Source: Agrostemma githago
Lineage: Eukaryota; Streptophyta; Magnoliopsida; Caryophyllales; Caryophyllaceae
DNA: 64,000 nucleotides
Direction of reading: 5' to 3'
Assembly (NCBI GenBank): GCA_958450325.1
Contig: OY288259.1
Location: 61,902,987 to 61,966,986 of the forward strand
Each line of letters starts with the position of its first letter. Position 1 is the stretch's first letter. The notes under the pieces were generated by a model, which was given only the letters and a program-made list of their open reading frames with translations, did not search any database and was not told where the DNA came from. This document shows, one piece after another, positions 24,362 through 35,100 of the stretch. Made by a program: the position numbers and the translations under genes.

Positions 24362-25048
24362 ATATAAGCTAGCAACCATAGTGATAGTAGTATGTACCAA
24401 ACAATAAGTGAAATGTGATTACTTAGGCAACGTAACCTTAAGTCTTTAGGCATTGTCTTAAGACTAAAGGGAATGTCCTTTAAATTTTCTCATGTGTTAA
24501 GGGTATCATTCTCCTACTACTAATCTCTTTCTCTTCTCCTTCTTCCTTCTATAGCAATTTTAATTTTATATCACTATTTTTTTTGGTAATTTCCACTTTT
24601 GTTATGTAACATAATTCAACCCACTCTCCCCTCTTTATTTCCTTTACCAATTTAATTTATTATTATTATTATTATTATTTAATTATATTTATCGGTTTTT
24701 TTTTCTAACATCTTCCCAGTGGACAGAAAACAAGATGAAAATGGATAATATTATCGAAATATGGTAAACGGAACTGTAAATTCTGCTTTATTTAGCTTAT
24801 TAACGTGTGTCTACTGGACACATTAGAAAACCCGTTATACTATTTATATTAAAATTATGAACCAACTTAATAATTATATTCTCTTATGATACTTACAATA
24901 TTATTTTATTCTTAGAGTATATTATTTCTTATAACAATTTTCATACAATCATATTACTCATATTACACAATAAATAGAGCAAAATTTTGCTACAATAATA
25001 AACTATCAAATTCAATTAATTAATTATCAAATTTAATAAAAATAATAT
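24362..25048. other. Intergenic, promoter side of the GUB_WAK/RING-H2 gene
   Basis: AT-rich. Includes a (TTA)n tract at about 24658-24680 and the hairpin motif GTGTGTCTACTGGACACATT near 24803. No TATA box stands out clearly because the whole stretch is AT-rich. Confidence 0.4.
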
Positions 25049-27048
25049 ATGGGTTTAATCCAATTAATTAATATATTTTTTCTTTTATTATTAGTGATTA
25101 ATCTTCATAGTAATATTATTATTATGAGAGTAACTAGTAGTAGTACTACTAGGGTTAGTAGTGAATGCTCTACAACCCATTGTGGAGATTCGGGTCGTGA
25201 CACGGATATCCGTTTTCCATTCAAATTGTCGGGATCCGAACCTAGTTCATGTGGGTACACGGGTTTCGATTTAATGTGTGATCAACGACCCGACCGGACC
25301 CTAATCGAGTTACCAAGTTCAGGTAACTTTAGTGTAAAGAGTATAGATTATATTGCCCAAGAAATTTGGGTTAATGATCTTAATAATTGTCTTCCAAAAA
25401 AATTAATTACCTTAAATCTTTCTAATTCTCCATTTTCCATGATTTATTATGAAATATTCTCTTTTTTTAATTGTTCATCAACCCTAATAATCCCTAATAA
25501 TAATAATAATAATAATATTAATAATAATAATAATACGATTAATATTAATAATAATACGATTAATTTTAAAGAGTCTATTATCGGTCCAATACCGTGCCTA
25601 AGTGGATTAAATTATTTTATTTATGCAATTCCGTTAAATAATAATAATAGTAATAATAATAATAATAATAAAATTGGTAGTAATAATGTTGCGGTCACGT
25701 ATTTATCGACTTCAAAGTGTTACATGTTTGCGAATAAGGTTAAAGTACCGGTTCATTGGCTAGCATCATCGTCGACAGAGAATAATGAGACGGGTTTATC
25801 ATCGATTTCTAAGTTCGACGAGGATGTTAGGTTGTCGTGGTTCATGCCCGAGTGTCAATCGTGTGAATTGCACGGTCGAATGTGTACCATGAAGACGAAT
25901 TCTAGCGGTTTTGACGTTATTTTGTGCTCAAACGTTACGACAACACAAGGTAATTAATTAATTAATTAATTAAAATCTCGATCTTATGTCTCATTTTAAT
26001 TAATTAATTACATTTTTGTTTTAATCGGTTTTTAATTAAAAGAAAATAAATGATTATATTAATTTATTAATTATGGTTTCTTTGGTAGACATCATTTTTT
26101 ATCGCCTAAAATTAATTTACAACACCGAATAAATTTCAAAAGTTTATTGATAAACTTGATTTTTTTCGAGGATAAAATTGAAAAAATGTGATCAGTTGTT
26201 TTCTCCGATGTCATATTATTATTATTTGACCTGTTAAAAAGCAGTTTTTTTTTTTTTTTTTTTTTTTTTGCGATAAGTTATCATATGCGAGGGTTATTTA
26301 TGATTTTTTTTTTCCAACGGGTAAGGACAAAGAACTTATTTCGAAAGACTTTTCCGTCACAAATCCCGTGTTTTTTTAGTGGATGTCACCACAACAATGC
26401 CACAAATTGTGGGACACGACCTTAAGACAGGTCAAAATACTCGTATTTTAAGACTGTCTCACACGAGAACTTATGATTTTTCGACCTATATTTTGACACT
26501 GTCTCACGTAAAAATATGTGATTTTTCGATTTTCAGGCAGGCCGAGGACACTATCCCTAATTCCAATGATAGCAGTAATACTAGTCATATGTTCTCCATC
26601 AATAATATGCATAGTGGGCTCACTTTACATTTGGGTCCGGTCCTACATCACACAAACCGGGCCGGGCCGGTCCAGAGAGGGCCGGTCCAGAGAAGAAGAA
26701 CAACATTTGGGCTTTGAAGGTGTCAATGTGGTTCAATTGGGCCTAAGGACTGAACCGGACCCTGAACCCGGTTCAGAATTTGCACATACAATTGCTTTGA
26801 GTGAGATAGTAGAAGAAGAAATGGGCCCAAGCCCATGGGCTGAACCCGGTTCAATTGAGGAAGAAAATGTGTGTACAATTTGTATGGTTGAGTATAAGGT
26901 TAATGATAAAATGGGTACTTTACCAATTTGTGGGCATTATTTTCATGCTAATTGTATTAATGAGTGGTTTATTTCTAGAGGTGTACTTGATAGGACTTGT
27001 CCTATTTGTCGGGCTCGGGTCGGGTCAGGTCATAATTCGACTTCTTAG
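25049..27048 (+). CDS. ATL20/21/22-type RING-H2 E3 ligase with extracellular GUB_WAK domain
   Basis: Two exons, 25049-25949 and 26537-27048; 1413 nt, 470 residues. Signal peptide (1-24, hydrophobic LFFLLLLVI-like core), then a Cys-rich galacturonan-binding WAK-type domain (CSTTHCGDSGRDTDIRFPF, CGYTGFDLMC, LPSSGNFSVKSIDY) and a second Cys cluster (MPECQSCELHGRMC). A membrane span lies at about 306-334. The RING-H2 ligands are C413, C416, C432, H434, H437, C440, C455 and C458, with LPIC before the third ligand as in ATLs. The loop between C440 and C455 is 14 residues, four more than the usual ten, so zinc binding is probable but unusual. Poly-Asn tracts (NNNNNNINNNNN) interrupt the ectodomain. 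Likely a plasma-membrane ubiquitin ligase sensing the cell wall. Alternative acceptors in intron 1 break the frame. Confidence 0.88.
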
Positions 27049-27129
27049 TCCGAAACTGTTGGCTCGGGTCGGGTCCGGTCAGGTCATGAAACTGATGTAC
27101 TCGAGAGTCGAGAGGATGTTTCGTAAATC

Positions 27130-27520
27130 TGTGTGTAATTGTGATTACGTTTCATAACTACTTGGAATCTGATCTGTTGATGATGTTTTGATTAAGGAAA
27201 ATGATAAATACAGTCAGAAACTAAACGAGAAAAAAAAATAATTCAGTAAAACATGTGTTAATCACCAGTTGCATTGATTTATGTGTAATTACTCATCAAT
27301 TTCTAAGTTAATGTGTAATCGTGATGATTTATTGGTTCATAAATCCACTGTGTAATCGTGATTATGTTTCGTAACTTGGAATTTGTTGATGATGTTTTGA
27401 TTAGGGGAACTGATAAATACAGCCAGAAACTAAAAAAAACAAATTAAAACATGTATTGATTGCATTTATTTATGGGTAATTTAGTAAAAAATTTCTAAGT
27501 TAATGTCATTAGAAAAATAT
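27130..27520 (+). repeat. Two-copy tandem repeat in the RING-H2 3' flank
   Basis: The words TGTGTAATTGTGATTACGTTTC, GTTGATGATGTTTTGATTA, AATGATAAATACAGTCAGAA and TTGATTTATGTGTAATT at 27130-27310 recur at 27350-27490 in the same order with small changes. Probably a duplicated stretch of 3' UTR. Confidence 0.8.
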
Positions 27521-27572
27521 TATTAAATGCTTAAATATAATGCTTAGATTAATATTTTTTCGGTTATATATT

Positions 27573-29882
27573 TGTAGACACCCACATTTTGACCGCCAGG
27601 TGTCTATAGTAGGTCCCCGCCAAACACCCGATGATGATAGGACGCAAACATGCTTTAATGGACTCGGATATGGGCTCGAAATCATGGACATTTGGTTTAG
27701 GCTTATTACGGAGTACAAATCTCACAAAACAGACCTCAAATTCAGGCCCAGTGGGTCGTTTCGAGTCAAAAAAGACTAATTTGGGTCGATTCCGACACCG
27801 GGGGTAAAACCGTCTTTTAGCGACCGAGTCAAACCCGGTCAAAGATATTTTTTCCCGAGTCACACGATCTGGCCGTGACACTACACGGCTGATTTGGACT
27901 CAAACACCAAAAAAATCAGCTTCAAATAATATTAAACAAATCCGTTTAGGGATAGGATTCTTAAGTAGGAATTCTATCCGGAAACCGAATCAGAGATCGA
28001 TCAAGCTCCCAGAACTCGGCTGAAACAGCCGAAATACTCCCACCAGCCGAGTATCCTTGCCTTACTCACCAAGAAACGAGAAGTTTTATTTCCTCACGAA
28101 CTCTCGTTTTCCTATCCAAACCGGTGTTTCTTGTCACACAAGCAAGACCACCGCAATTCCTATAAATAGGACCTTACGTCCGACAATTCAAAAGACATGA
28201 AATATCAACACAATAATCCCGACACACAATAATTTTTCAGAACTCGTATCTAAAAAATAAAGTCTCGAAATCCACGTCCGAAGGAATACCGAAATAGCAA
28301 CCAAAAAACCGACGAATCCATCCCGTCCAATCCGGCCGATCCACGCCCCACATACACACACAAAAACGTCCCAAAAAACCGACACCTTAGCTCACCCACA
28401 TCATCTCGACGCTCACGTGCCCAAGCCACCATCCGACGAGCCTTATTCCGAGTAAACAAAGCATGTAGGTTGAGGGTGTAAATCAAACCCGTCTTTTCTC
28501 CTTTCTCTCCCTAATCTCACGTTTTTTTCGTTTTGTCCGTCGTTTTATTTATTTATTTATTTATTTTTTTCGTCGATCGTCTAATTATTAATATGGGTCG
28601 TCCATCGCATCATATTTTTATTTATTTTCGATAGTAAAACTATTTTCAAATAACGTTCTTAAAATACGATACCGATTCTCTAATCGTATATCGTATCTAC
28701 AAGAACTAAATTAATTTATTCTCGTCGATGCTAAATAAAATCGTTACATCTTTTTAAACAAAATTCGACGATTTTTAACGCGGAGAGAATTAACATGATT
28801 TTTCGTTCAAAATTCTTTTTTTACGTTTTCGTTCAAAACAAACTTTTTTAAACTTTTTCTAAAAACATTCTAACTATTTGATATTGATTTCATAATCAAA
28901 TATCGAATACGACGAATATCGAAAATATAAATCGAGTATAAATTAATCCATATTTGTACGCGATTTATAAAAATTGACGGTTTTCGACAAAATAAAAAAA
29001 CCCGGACAGACCGCCACGCGAGTCGCGCGCCATCCAGGCGGCTCGCGCGGCGGCCTGATTCGGCCGAGCCCTTTTTTTTTTTGTTTGTTGTTTTCTTCGT
29101 TTTCTATTTTTAATTCTTCTCGAACATTATATTAAAATGCGACCTTCGCGACATATTTCAATAAATTCTTTTTTCGACCTCGGTCAACACGTGTTAATCA
29201 ATCACGTGTCATAAACCCTTTCTAAAAATCATGCATATTTATTTATTTATATCTTTATTCGATTTATTCATCGTTACTAACTCGTTTTCTCGTGTTTGTA
29301 GCTTTTTATTTGTTTTTATCGTTTTATTAGACTAAAACGAACTCACATGCTAAAATAACTTTGACGTTATTAGTTTAACATGCAGTAAACGACTTAGCAA
29401 CCCACTTTATTTTTCTCACATGCTTAGGAAAATAATGTTTGCATATCATTCAACCGTCGAACTAACCCGTGTACACCAAAAACGAACGATATCTTAGTAA
29501 AGGCCGCTAAGTGCGGGCGGGGTTGGGTGTTCTTAGTGAACTTCCCAACACGTACCCTCACCCCTTACTCAGAACCATGGTTTCCGGATGTCCGAATCCA
29601 TTGGCTACGAGAGTCATTCAATATACGATTAACCGCCCAGTCGGCATCGGTATCGATATGCAAAGGGACGAGCCCAATAAACTCTGACATCGGAAATGGG
29701 CCGTATTTTGTATACGGCCCACTACGACATAGAGTGGGCTCGAACGGTTCCGAATAACCACAAAATTCGGTGGCGACTCCTACTTCGATTTAAATTTCAA
29801 TTTGACCATCTCATATGGAGATTCATTCGCCTCCCCAAACCCGCGCGTGGCCGCGTCGGGGTGGACCTATGTCATGTCCACA
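27573..29882 (+). mobile_element. Solo LTR, about 2.3 kb, probably Ty3/gypsy, with perfect 5-bp TSD
   Basis: Begins TGTAGACACCCACATTTTG and ends TCATGTCCACA, so it opens with TG and closes with CA with short inverted ends (TGTNGACA/TGTCCACA). The 5 bases before it (27568-27572) and after it (29883-29887) are both ATATT, the target duplication. A TATA box with good context (TCCTATAAATAGGACC, 28161) could start the retroviral-type transcript. No gag or pol coding and no second LTR lie in the window, so this is a recombined solo LTR. Unusually long LTRs of this kind occur in plant gypsy elements. Orientation was taken from the TATA box. Confidence 0.88.
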
Positions 29883-30213
29883 ATATTATTTATATATAAT
29901 AACTAATAAGTTATTTTCGGACCGTATAATTTTTAAAAATAAAATAAAATTATGAATAGTAGCTCCGTCTCTTGGGGCACTTGAATGGACTTGTCCCATT
30001 GTAGTAGGGCACTAATGATTCAATGATACCTAGGCTTTTTATCTTAAAAATAATAAAATATAATTAACATCGTTATATACGCGTATAACATACTCCGTAC
30101 TTACTTAGTAATACACAGAATTGTATATACGTAATTGTATTGGACAATCAGAGGTTGACAAATGATCGAGACATTATAGTGCCTGATAGGTATCATATCG
30201 TATCTCCACAAGA

Positions 30214-30960
30214 AATGCCTGAAATCACGACTTCATAAATATAAACGAGTTTTTCTAACGTGTAATTAACCAAATAAAGCAAATTAAAATGCTAATTAAA
30301 AAAAAATCTGCGATATATTATTCTTGCATATTTTATTCTAATCAGCATATTAACGTGTATAACTGAATTCCCTCGATACATGTATATATATAGACCCGTT
30401 AATTAACCCGCTAAAAATCGACATAAAATCACGACTTCATAAATATAAACGAGTTTTTCTAACGTGTAATTAACCAAATAACGCAAATTAAAATTTGCAA
30501 GAATAATTCTCAGAATATATTCTCGCAAATTTTTCTCTAATAATCAGCATGTTAACATGTATACCTGAATTTCCTTCATACATATATAAACAAGTTCATA
30601 AATATAAACGAGTTTTTCTAACATGTAATTAATCAAATAACGCAAATTAAACTGCCAATTAGTAAAGAATTCTCAAGAATAATTTTCAGAATATATTCTC
30701 GCAAATTTTTCTCTAATAATCAGCATGTTAACATGTATACCTGAATTTCCTTCATACATATATAAACAAGTTCATAAATATAAACGAGTTTTTCTAACAT
30801 GTAATTAATCAAATAACGCAAATTAAAATGCCAATTAGTAAAGAATTTGCAAGAACAATTCTCAGAATATATTCTCGCAAATTTTTCTTTAATCAGCATA
30901 TTAACATGTATTTCCACAACTGAATTCCCTCGATACATGTATATATATACACACCCGTTA
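30214..30960. repeat. Tandem repeat, about 180 bp, about four copies, 3' of the small RING-H2 gene
   Basis: Each unit contains TTCATAAATATAAACGAG, TTTTTCTAACGTGTAATTAA, CAAATAACGCAAATTAAAA, AGAATATATTCTCGCAAAT and AATCAGCATGTTAACATG. The array runs up to about 25 bp from the stop codon of the RING-H2 gene, so its transcript probably ends within the repeat. Confidence 0.9.
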
Positions 30961-30985
30961 AAACCCGAGATAAAATACTCAAAAT

Positions 30986-31306
30986 TCAACATCGAAATCG
31001 ACAAATAGGGCAAGTAAGACTTAGAAGAAGCCATTGATCAACACAACTAGAATGAAAGAGGTGAAGACACTCAAGAAACTCGACGATTTCACCGTCTTCA
31101 TACTCGGCCAAGCAAATCGGACACCGTCTCTCGTCTTCGTCTTCTTCTCCCTTAGCCATCGACTTAGATGAGTACTCGATTGTCGGTCTAACACCCGTGT
31201 CACCGGCCTCCTCGAAATCCGTGTCGTGACATGCCGTGTTAATGCAACTTAGTAGACATAGTAATCCTATCATTGGTCCTAAGGACAAAATGTCTAGGAG
31301 AATCAT
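30986..31306 (-). CDS. Small RING-H2 finger protein (ATL-like)
   Basis: Intronless frame of 106 residues. A hydrophobic N-terminal segment (about 2-22) could be a membrane anchor or signal. An acidic linker (GEEDEDER) follows, then a complete RING-H2 at 62-102: C-x2-C-x14-C-x-H-x2-H-x2-C-x10-C-x2-C, with Trp after the sixth ligand as in ATL E3 ligases. The usual ATL Pro before the third Cys is absent (EFLEC). The protein stops five residues after the last Cys. It is probably a ubiquitin ligase or a fragment-like paralogue. Its upstream region is made of short degenerate repeats, and a tandem array flanks it on the 3' side. Confidence 0.8.
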   Translation of the reverse strand: MILLDILSLGPMIGLLCLLSCINTACHDTDFEEAGDTGVRPTIEYSSKSMAKGEEDEDERRCPICLAEYEDGEIVEFLECLHLFHSSCVDQWLLLSLTCPICRFRC

Positions 31307-31529
31307 TTTTCATGAGTTTTCGAGGTTCTGGGAAAATCTGATTGAGGCGTTTCAAAAGCCAGGATTTTTTTGTACTAGTACTAAGTATTTGTAATTAATT
31401 TAATTAAGGGAGTGATTAATTTGTTGGCACGTTTAAGCAAGTTTGTTGATTGAATTAATCTATGTGGACTTTTTCATTAATTATTATCTCTTATCGGTGT
31501 AGTAATTACGATTAGGCCAAATAATCAAA

Positions 31530-31830
31530 TGAGTAAAAAAAGTGACTCAAAGGTGACCGATTATTGGTAAAAAAAGTATCGCAGGCGTCAAATAGATAAA
31601 AAAAGTGGCAGCCAAGTGACGATTTGGTAAAAAAATGTCACCGGTGCCAAATAGTTAAAAAAAAGTAGTACCGAAGTGACGAATTGGTAAAAAAAAATAT
31701 AATCGTGTTACGGATTAAAAAAAGTTTACCGATGCAAGAAATTGGTAAACAACGTAATCGGTGTCAAATTGTTACGGATGAAAAAAAATTAATTGATGCG
31801 ACTATTTAGAAATTAATGTTCGTAAAATAA
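31530..31830. repeat. Degenerate short-period repeats upstream of the small RING-H2 gene
   Basis: About seven loosely repeated units of 30-40 bp built on GTGACGAATTGGTAAAAAAA and GGTGCCAAATAGTTAAAAAAA. They occupy the region 220-520 bp upstream of the start on the minus strand, so they may influence its promoter. Confidence 0.6.
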
Positions 31831-31979
31831 ATTACCTAGCGTTTTGGGTTGGTTTAGAATTTTTTTTTTCAAAGTATGCCGATATCGACGCATAGGTCCG
31901 TGTTTATGGTTCTTACGATACGGTGTAAAAAATGTAGACATGTCGAAACTCGAGCCACATTTGATTCATTCAACAATTT

Positions 31980-32070
31980 CGAGCCAATAATAATAATAAT
32001 GCTGACGGGTTTCAAACCCAGACACGATATGTCAATGAGAAGATTATACAACCAGTTGTACATAGCTCTA
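31980..32070 (-). other. tRNA-like A/B box pair (possible SINE head)
   Basis: On the minus strand an A-box-like ACAACTGGTTG is followed by a B-box-like GGGTTTGAAACCC about 30 bp later, the arrangement of a tRNA-derived SINE promoter. No tail or target duplication could be fixed. Confidence 0.35.
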
Positions 32071-33930
32071 TTTTACAACTGATTTATGATTTTGAGCTTT
32101 ATCACAAAAGTTTCGAGTTTTGCTGTAAATTTTCTGAGTTTAGTGTAAAGTTGTCGAGTCGAGTTAAATCACATAAATGTTTAGATTTAAAAACTTGTAT
32201 AATCTCAGAAAATATATATACAAAAGTTCAACAACTTTGCCTTGACAACCAGATGGATAATCCCGATAGATAATCTGATAATGGATTACAAGATAGAATG
32301 TATGTACTCGTAATATTTTCGTTAATTTGATTAAAATATTTTTTCACAAATAATATAAAAATAAACAAATGATCGAGACAAAAAGAATAAATAATACTCC
32401 GTAGTCCATTGTTGACATGATCAAGGACCGATTCCATTATCAACCCATAACTTATCGACTGCTACATTATCTTGTACCACTCCCTTTAATGTCTTGATGC
32501 TTCTTGTAATCTTTCCTTCACAAAAACAAGCACGTTATGACGAATATATCTGTCATAAATCCGTGACACGTCAAACACAGTACAGACTCTTCTACGAGAG
32601 ATCGTGGTGTCCGACATGGCAATATATTCTAGGCAAAACTCTTCGATTTTATTTTTTCCGTTCTAAATTGAAGTATTATCGAAATTAAATACTGTCATTC
32701 TAGATGAAGTGTCAGAATAACATTTGATCAGTTAGTCTGTTACAAATTTGTGACGAGTATCTGTCATACTGTCACGATCTATCGAAATTAATTATTTGCA
32801 TTGTTATTTTCCTTTAAATTAAAGCACGTGGTGTTATATATATACGTACAACAACGTTGCTTCAATCTACACCACTTCTTTCGTTCTTGTATCGTACCAT
32901 TATCATTATTCATCGATGTGACGATTTTTTATTTTTTTTGCCAACGAAGAAAAAACATCGGATTATCTAAAGTTAATTTTTTTACTCCGTTGTACTCCGT
33001 ACGTGATTAAGGCTGTGAGTGGGTCAAACTAGGTTATTCGAAAAAAAAAAAACTCAATTAGTCGTCGACTTTTGAAATACAGGGTCAAACAACGACCATT
33101 TTTTACTATATATTCGACACAAATCACGTACGAATTAATAATCCAATATTGCTCGAAATTGTTTAAATAAAATATATGAATAAAAAATAATGCTACGAGT
33201 ATTAATTATTCAGTAGGGTTTGGCTCGATTATTACAACCCTAATTGGAATTTCATGCAACTTCGTGCGTGAAATTGATTCCAATTTTCAACTGCATGAAC
33301 CAAACGAGTCCTTAATTTACTGCTGTGAATCTGTGATGACCGTCTTGTACTCTCGTCGTCGTCCAGAATTTAAACTCGGGACCCATTACGTTACGTCCAT
33401 ATCAGAAACTAACTCGACCCCGCTTTCGAATTAAATTTTTTAGTACGTAGCTTTTTTTTGAAGAATTAAATTTTATAGTTGAAATAGTGCTTTCATACAA
33501 ATTAATAAAACACATGACCTAACTCAATAATAATCCTCCATGTATGGATTATGTTTAAGGAGGTTTTTTTTTCCTTATCGGTTTTAATTAAAGATCTGTG
33601 ACGAGTATTTTAATTTATTGAAACGAGAAGAAAAAAAAAGGCCTTACCGATTTATTCTTGGTTGATCGCGCTCTAAAAACCCTACTTATGTCCGGCGGTT
33701 GATGAACTGAACTAAACCAGACCTAACTGTGATCTGAACTGAGTGACGACTAAACTTATCTTCTTCTGTATACTAAAAATAGAAAACATTAAAAAAAAAG
33801 AAAATGACACATGTCGCAGTCTCATTAAAATCTATTTCAAAGTTTTATTTCAATTGAGGATTAATTTTTTTACTAAATCGATATGCTATGTTCAAATTTA
33901 TTTGTATCGATGATATTTGACTACCTCTGT
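32071..33930. other. Intergenic, no gene seen
   Basis: AT-rich region holding a dispersed repeat copy (32578-32735, starts CAGACTCTTCTAC), a word like the storage-gene upstream block (AAGCACGTGG at about 32824) and short TGACGAGTAT words. Open frames are short and have no domains. Confidence 0.5.
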
Positions 33931-33938
33931 CAGCCGCG

Positions 33939-34054
33939 CATGCATTTATTTGCACGTGATCTAAACTAGTTACATAAAATAAATTGAACTGAAAATAAGT
34001 TGGAAATAACAGAGCGTCAGTAACATTGCTCATATCATTTTTTGCCTATATAAA
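33939..34054 (+). promoter_or_regulatory. Promoter of storage-protein-like copy A: RY motif, G-box, TATA box
   Basis: CATGCAT at 33939-33945 is an RY-type motif and CACGTG at 33953-33958 is a G-box/ABRE core, a pair typical of seed and storage protein promoters. TATATAAA lies at 34047-34054, 91 bp before the ATG. The TATA surroundings (TTGCCTATATAAACTCA) recur, on the other strand, upstream of the three sister genes. Confidence 0.6.
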
Positions 34055-34144
34055 CTCATCACATGAACCTCAACATTTTACACACAAATTAATAAACTCA
34101 AAACACAAAAATTAGTCACATTATTGTAAAAAAAATTGAAAACA

Positions 34145-35022
34145 ATGGCCGGTTCGATGAAACTAGTAGCAGTGGTGGTCGGGCTCCTGTTTCTGGTGCC
34201 CGACACCATGCAATTACCCATTCATCACCCGATCCATGTAGTTGTCGAGCGAATTAAGGTCAGTGGCACGTCGTATTTAGGGCTTGTTATATCTACTACC
34301 GCCGATGAGGCCTTATTCATCGACTCTCCTTACTATGAACCCGATGCTGACACTCCCGATGTTATCTATGCTGGTATATACTCCCTCTGTCTCAGTCATT
34401 TGTTTATCTTTGATTTAAATAAACAACAAAAATAATGTAAAATGTACGTAAGTTCGAAATAAAATAAAATTTAAGCACGAATATTCGATATTTTGACAAT
34501 AATAATAATAATAGTCGCTTGTTTATCTTTGATTAAAATTTTCTGGAGAAATAATATAAAATGTACGTAAGTTCGAAATAAAATAAAAGTTTTAAGCACA
34601 AATATTCAATATTTTGACAATAAAAAAAATAGTACCTACGTATATTTGATTAAAATATTCTGGACAAATAATATAAAAGGTGCATAAATTATGTACAACA
34701 ATAACAACGATATATAACCCGCTTATTTGTCTTTTTTTTTTTTAACATAAAATGATTTTCTTTTTCTTCATCTTACGTATAATAATTATTAAATATAATT
34801 TCGCGATATATTTACAGGAAGGAAATTCAATCTCGGGACATTTAAGTCCGAAAAAGTGATCCATGTCCTTGGTGGAAAACCATTGGTATGTTTTCATAAT
34901 CGTAATTAATTATTCGTAGGGACGAACAAAAATTTTACGATATAATTTCATAATAAAATGACTTACGACGTACAAGTAAATAATAAATTAATTATACGAA
35001 AATAACAATAGTAGTAGTAGTA

Positions 35023-35100
<78 letters not shown>

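Noticed and set aside
29527..29757. 76-codon frame in the right part of the solo LTR
   Set aside because: It lies within an LTR with defined ends and target duplications, has no similarity to gag or pol that I can see, and is short.
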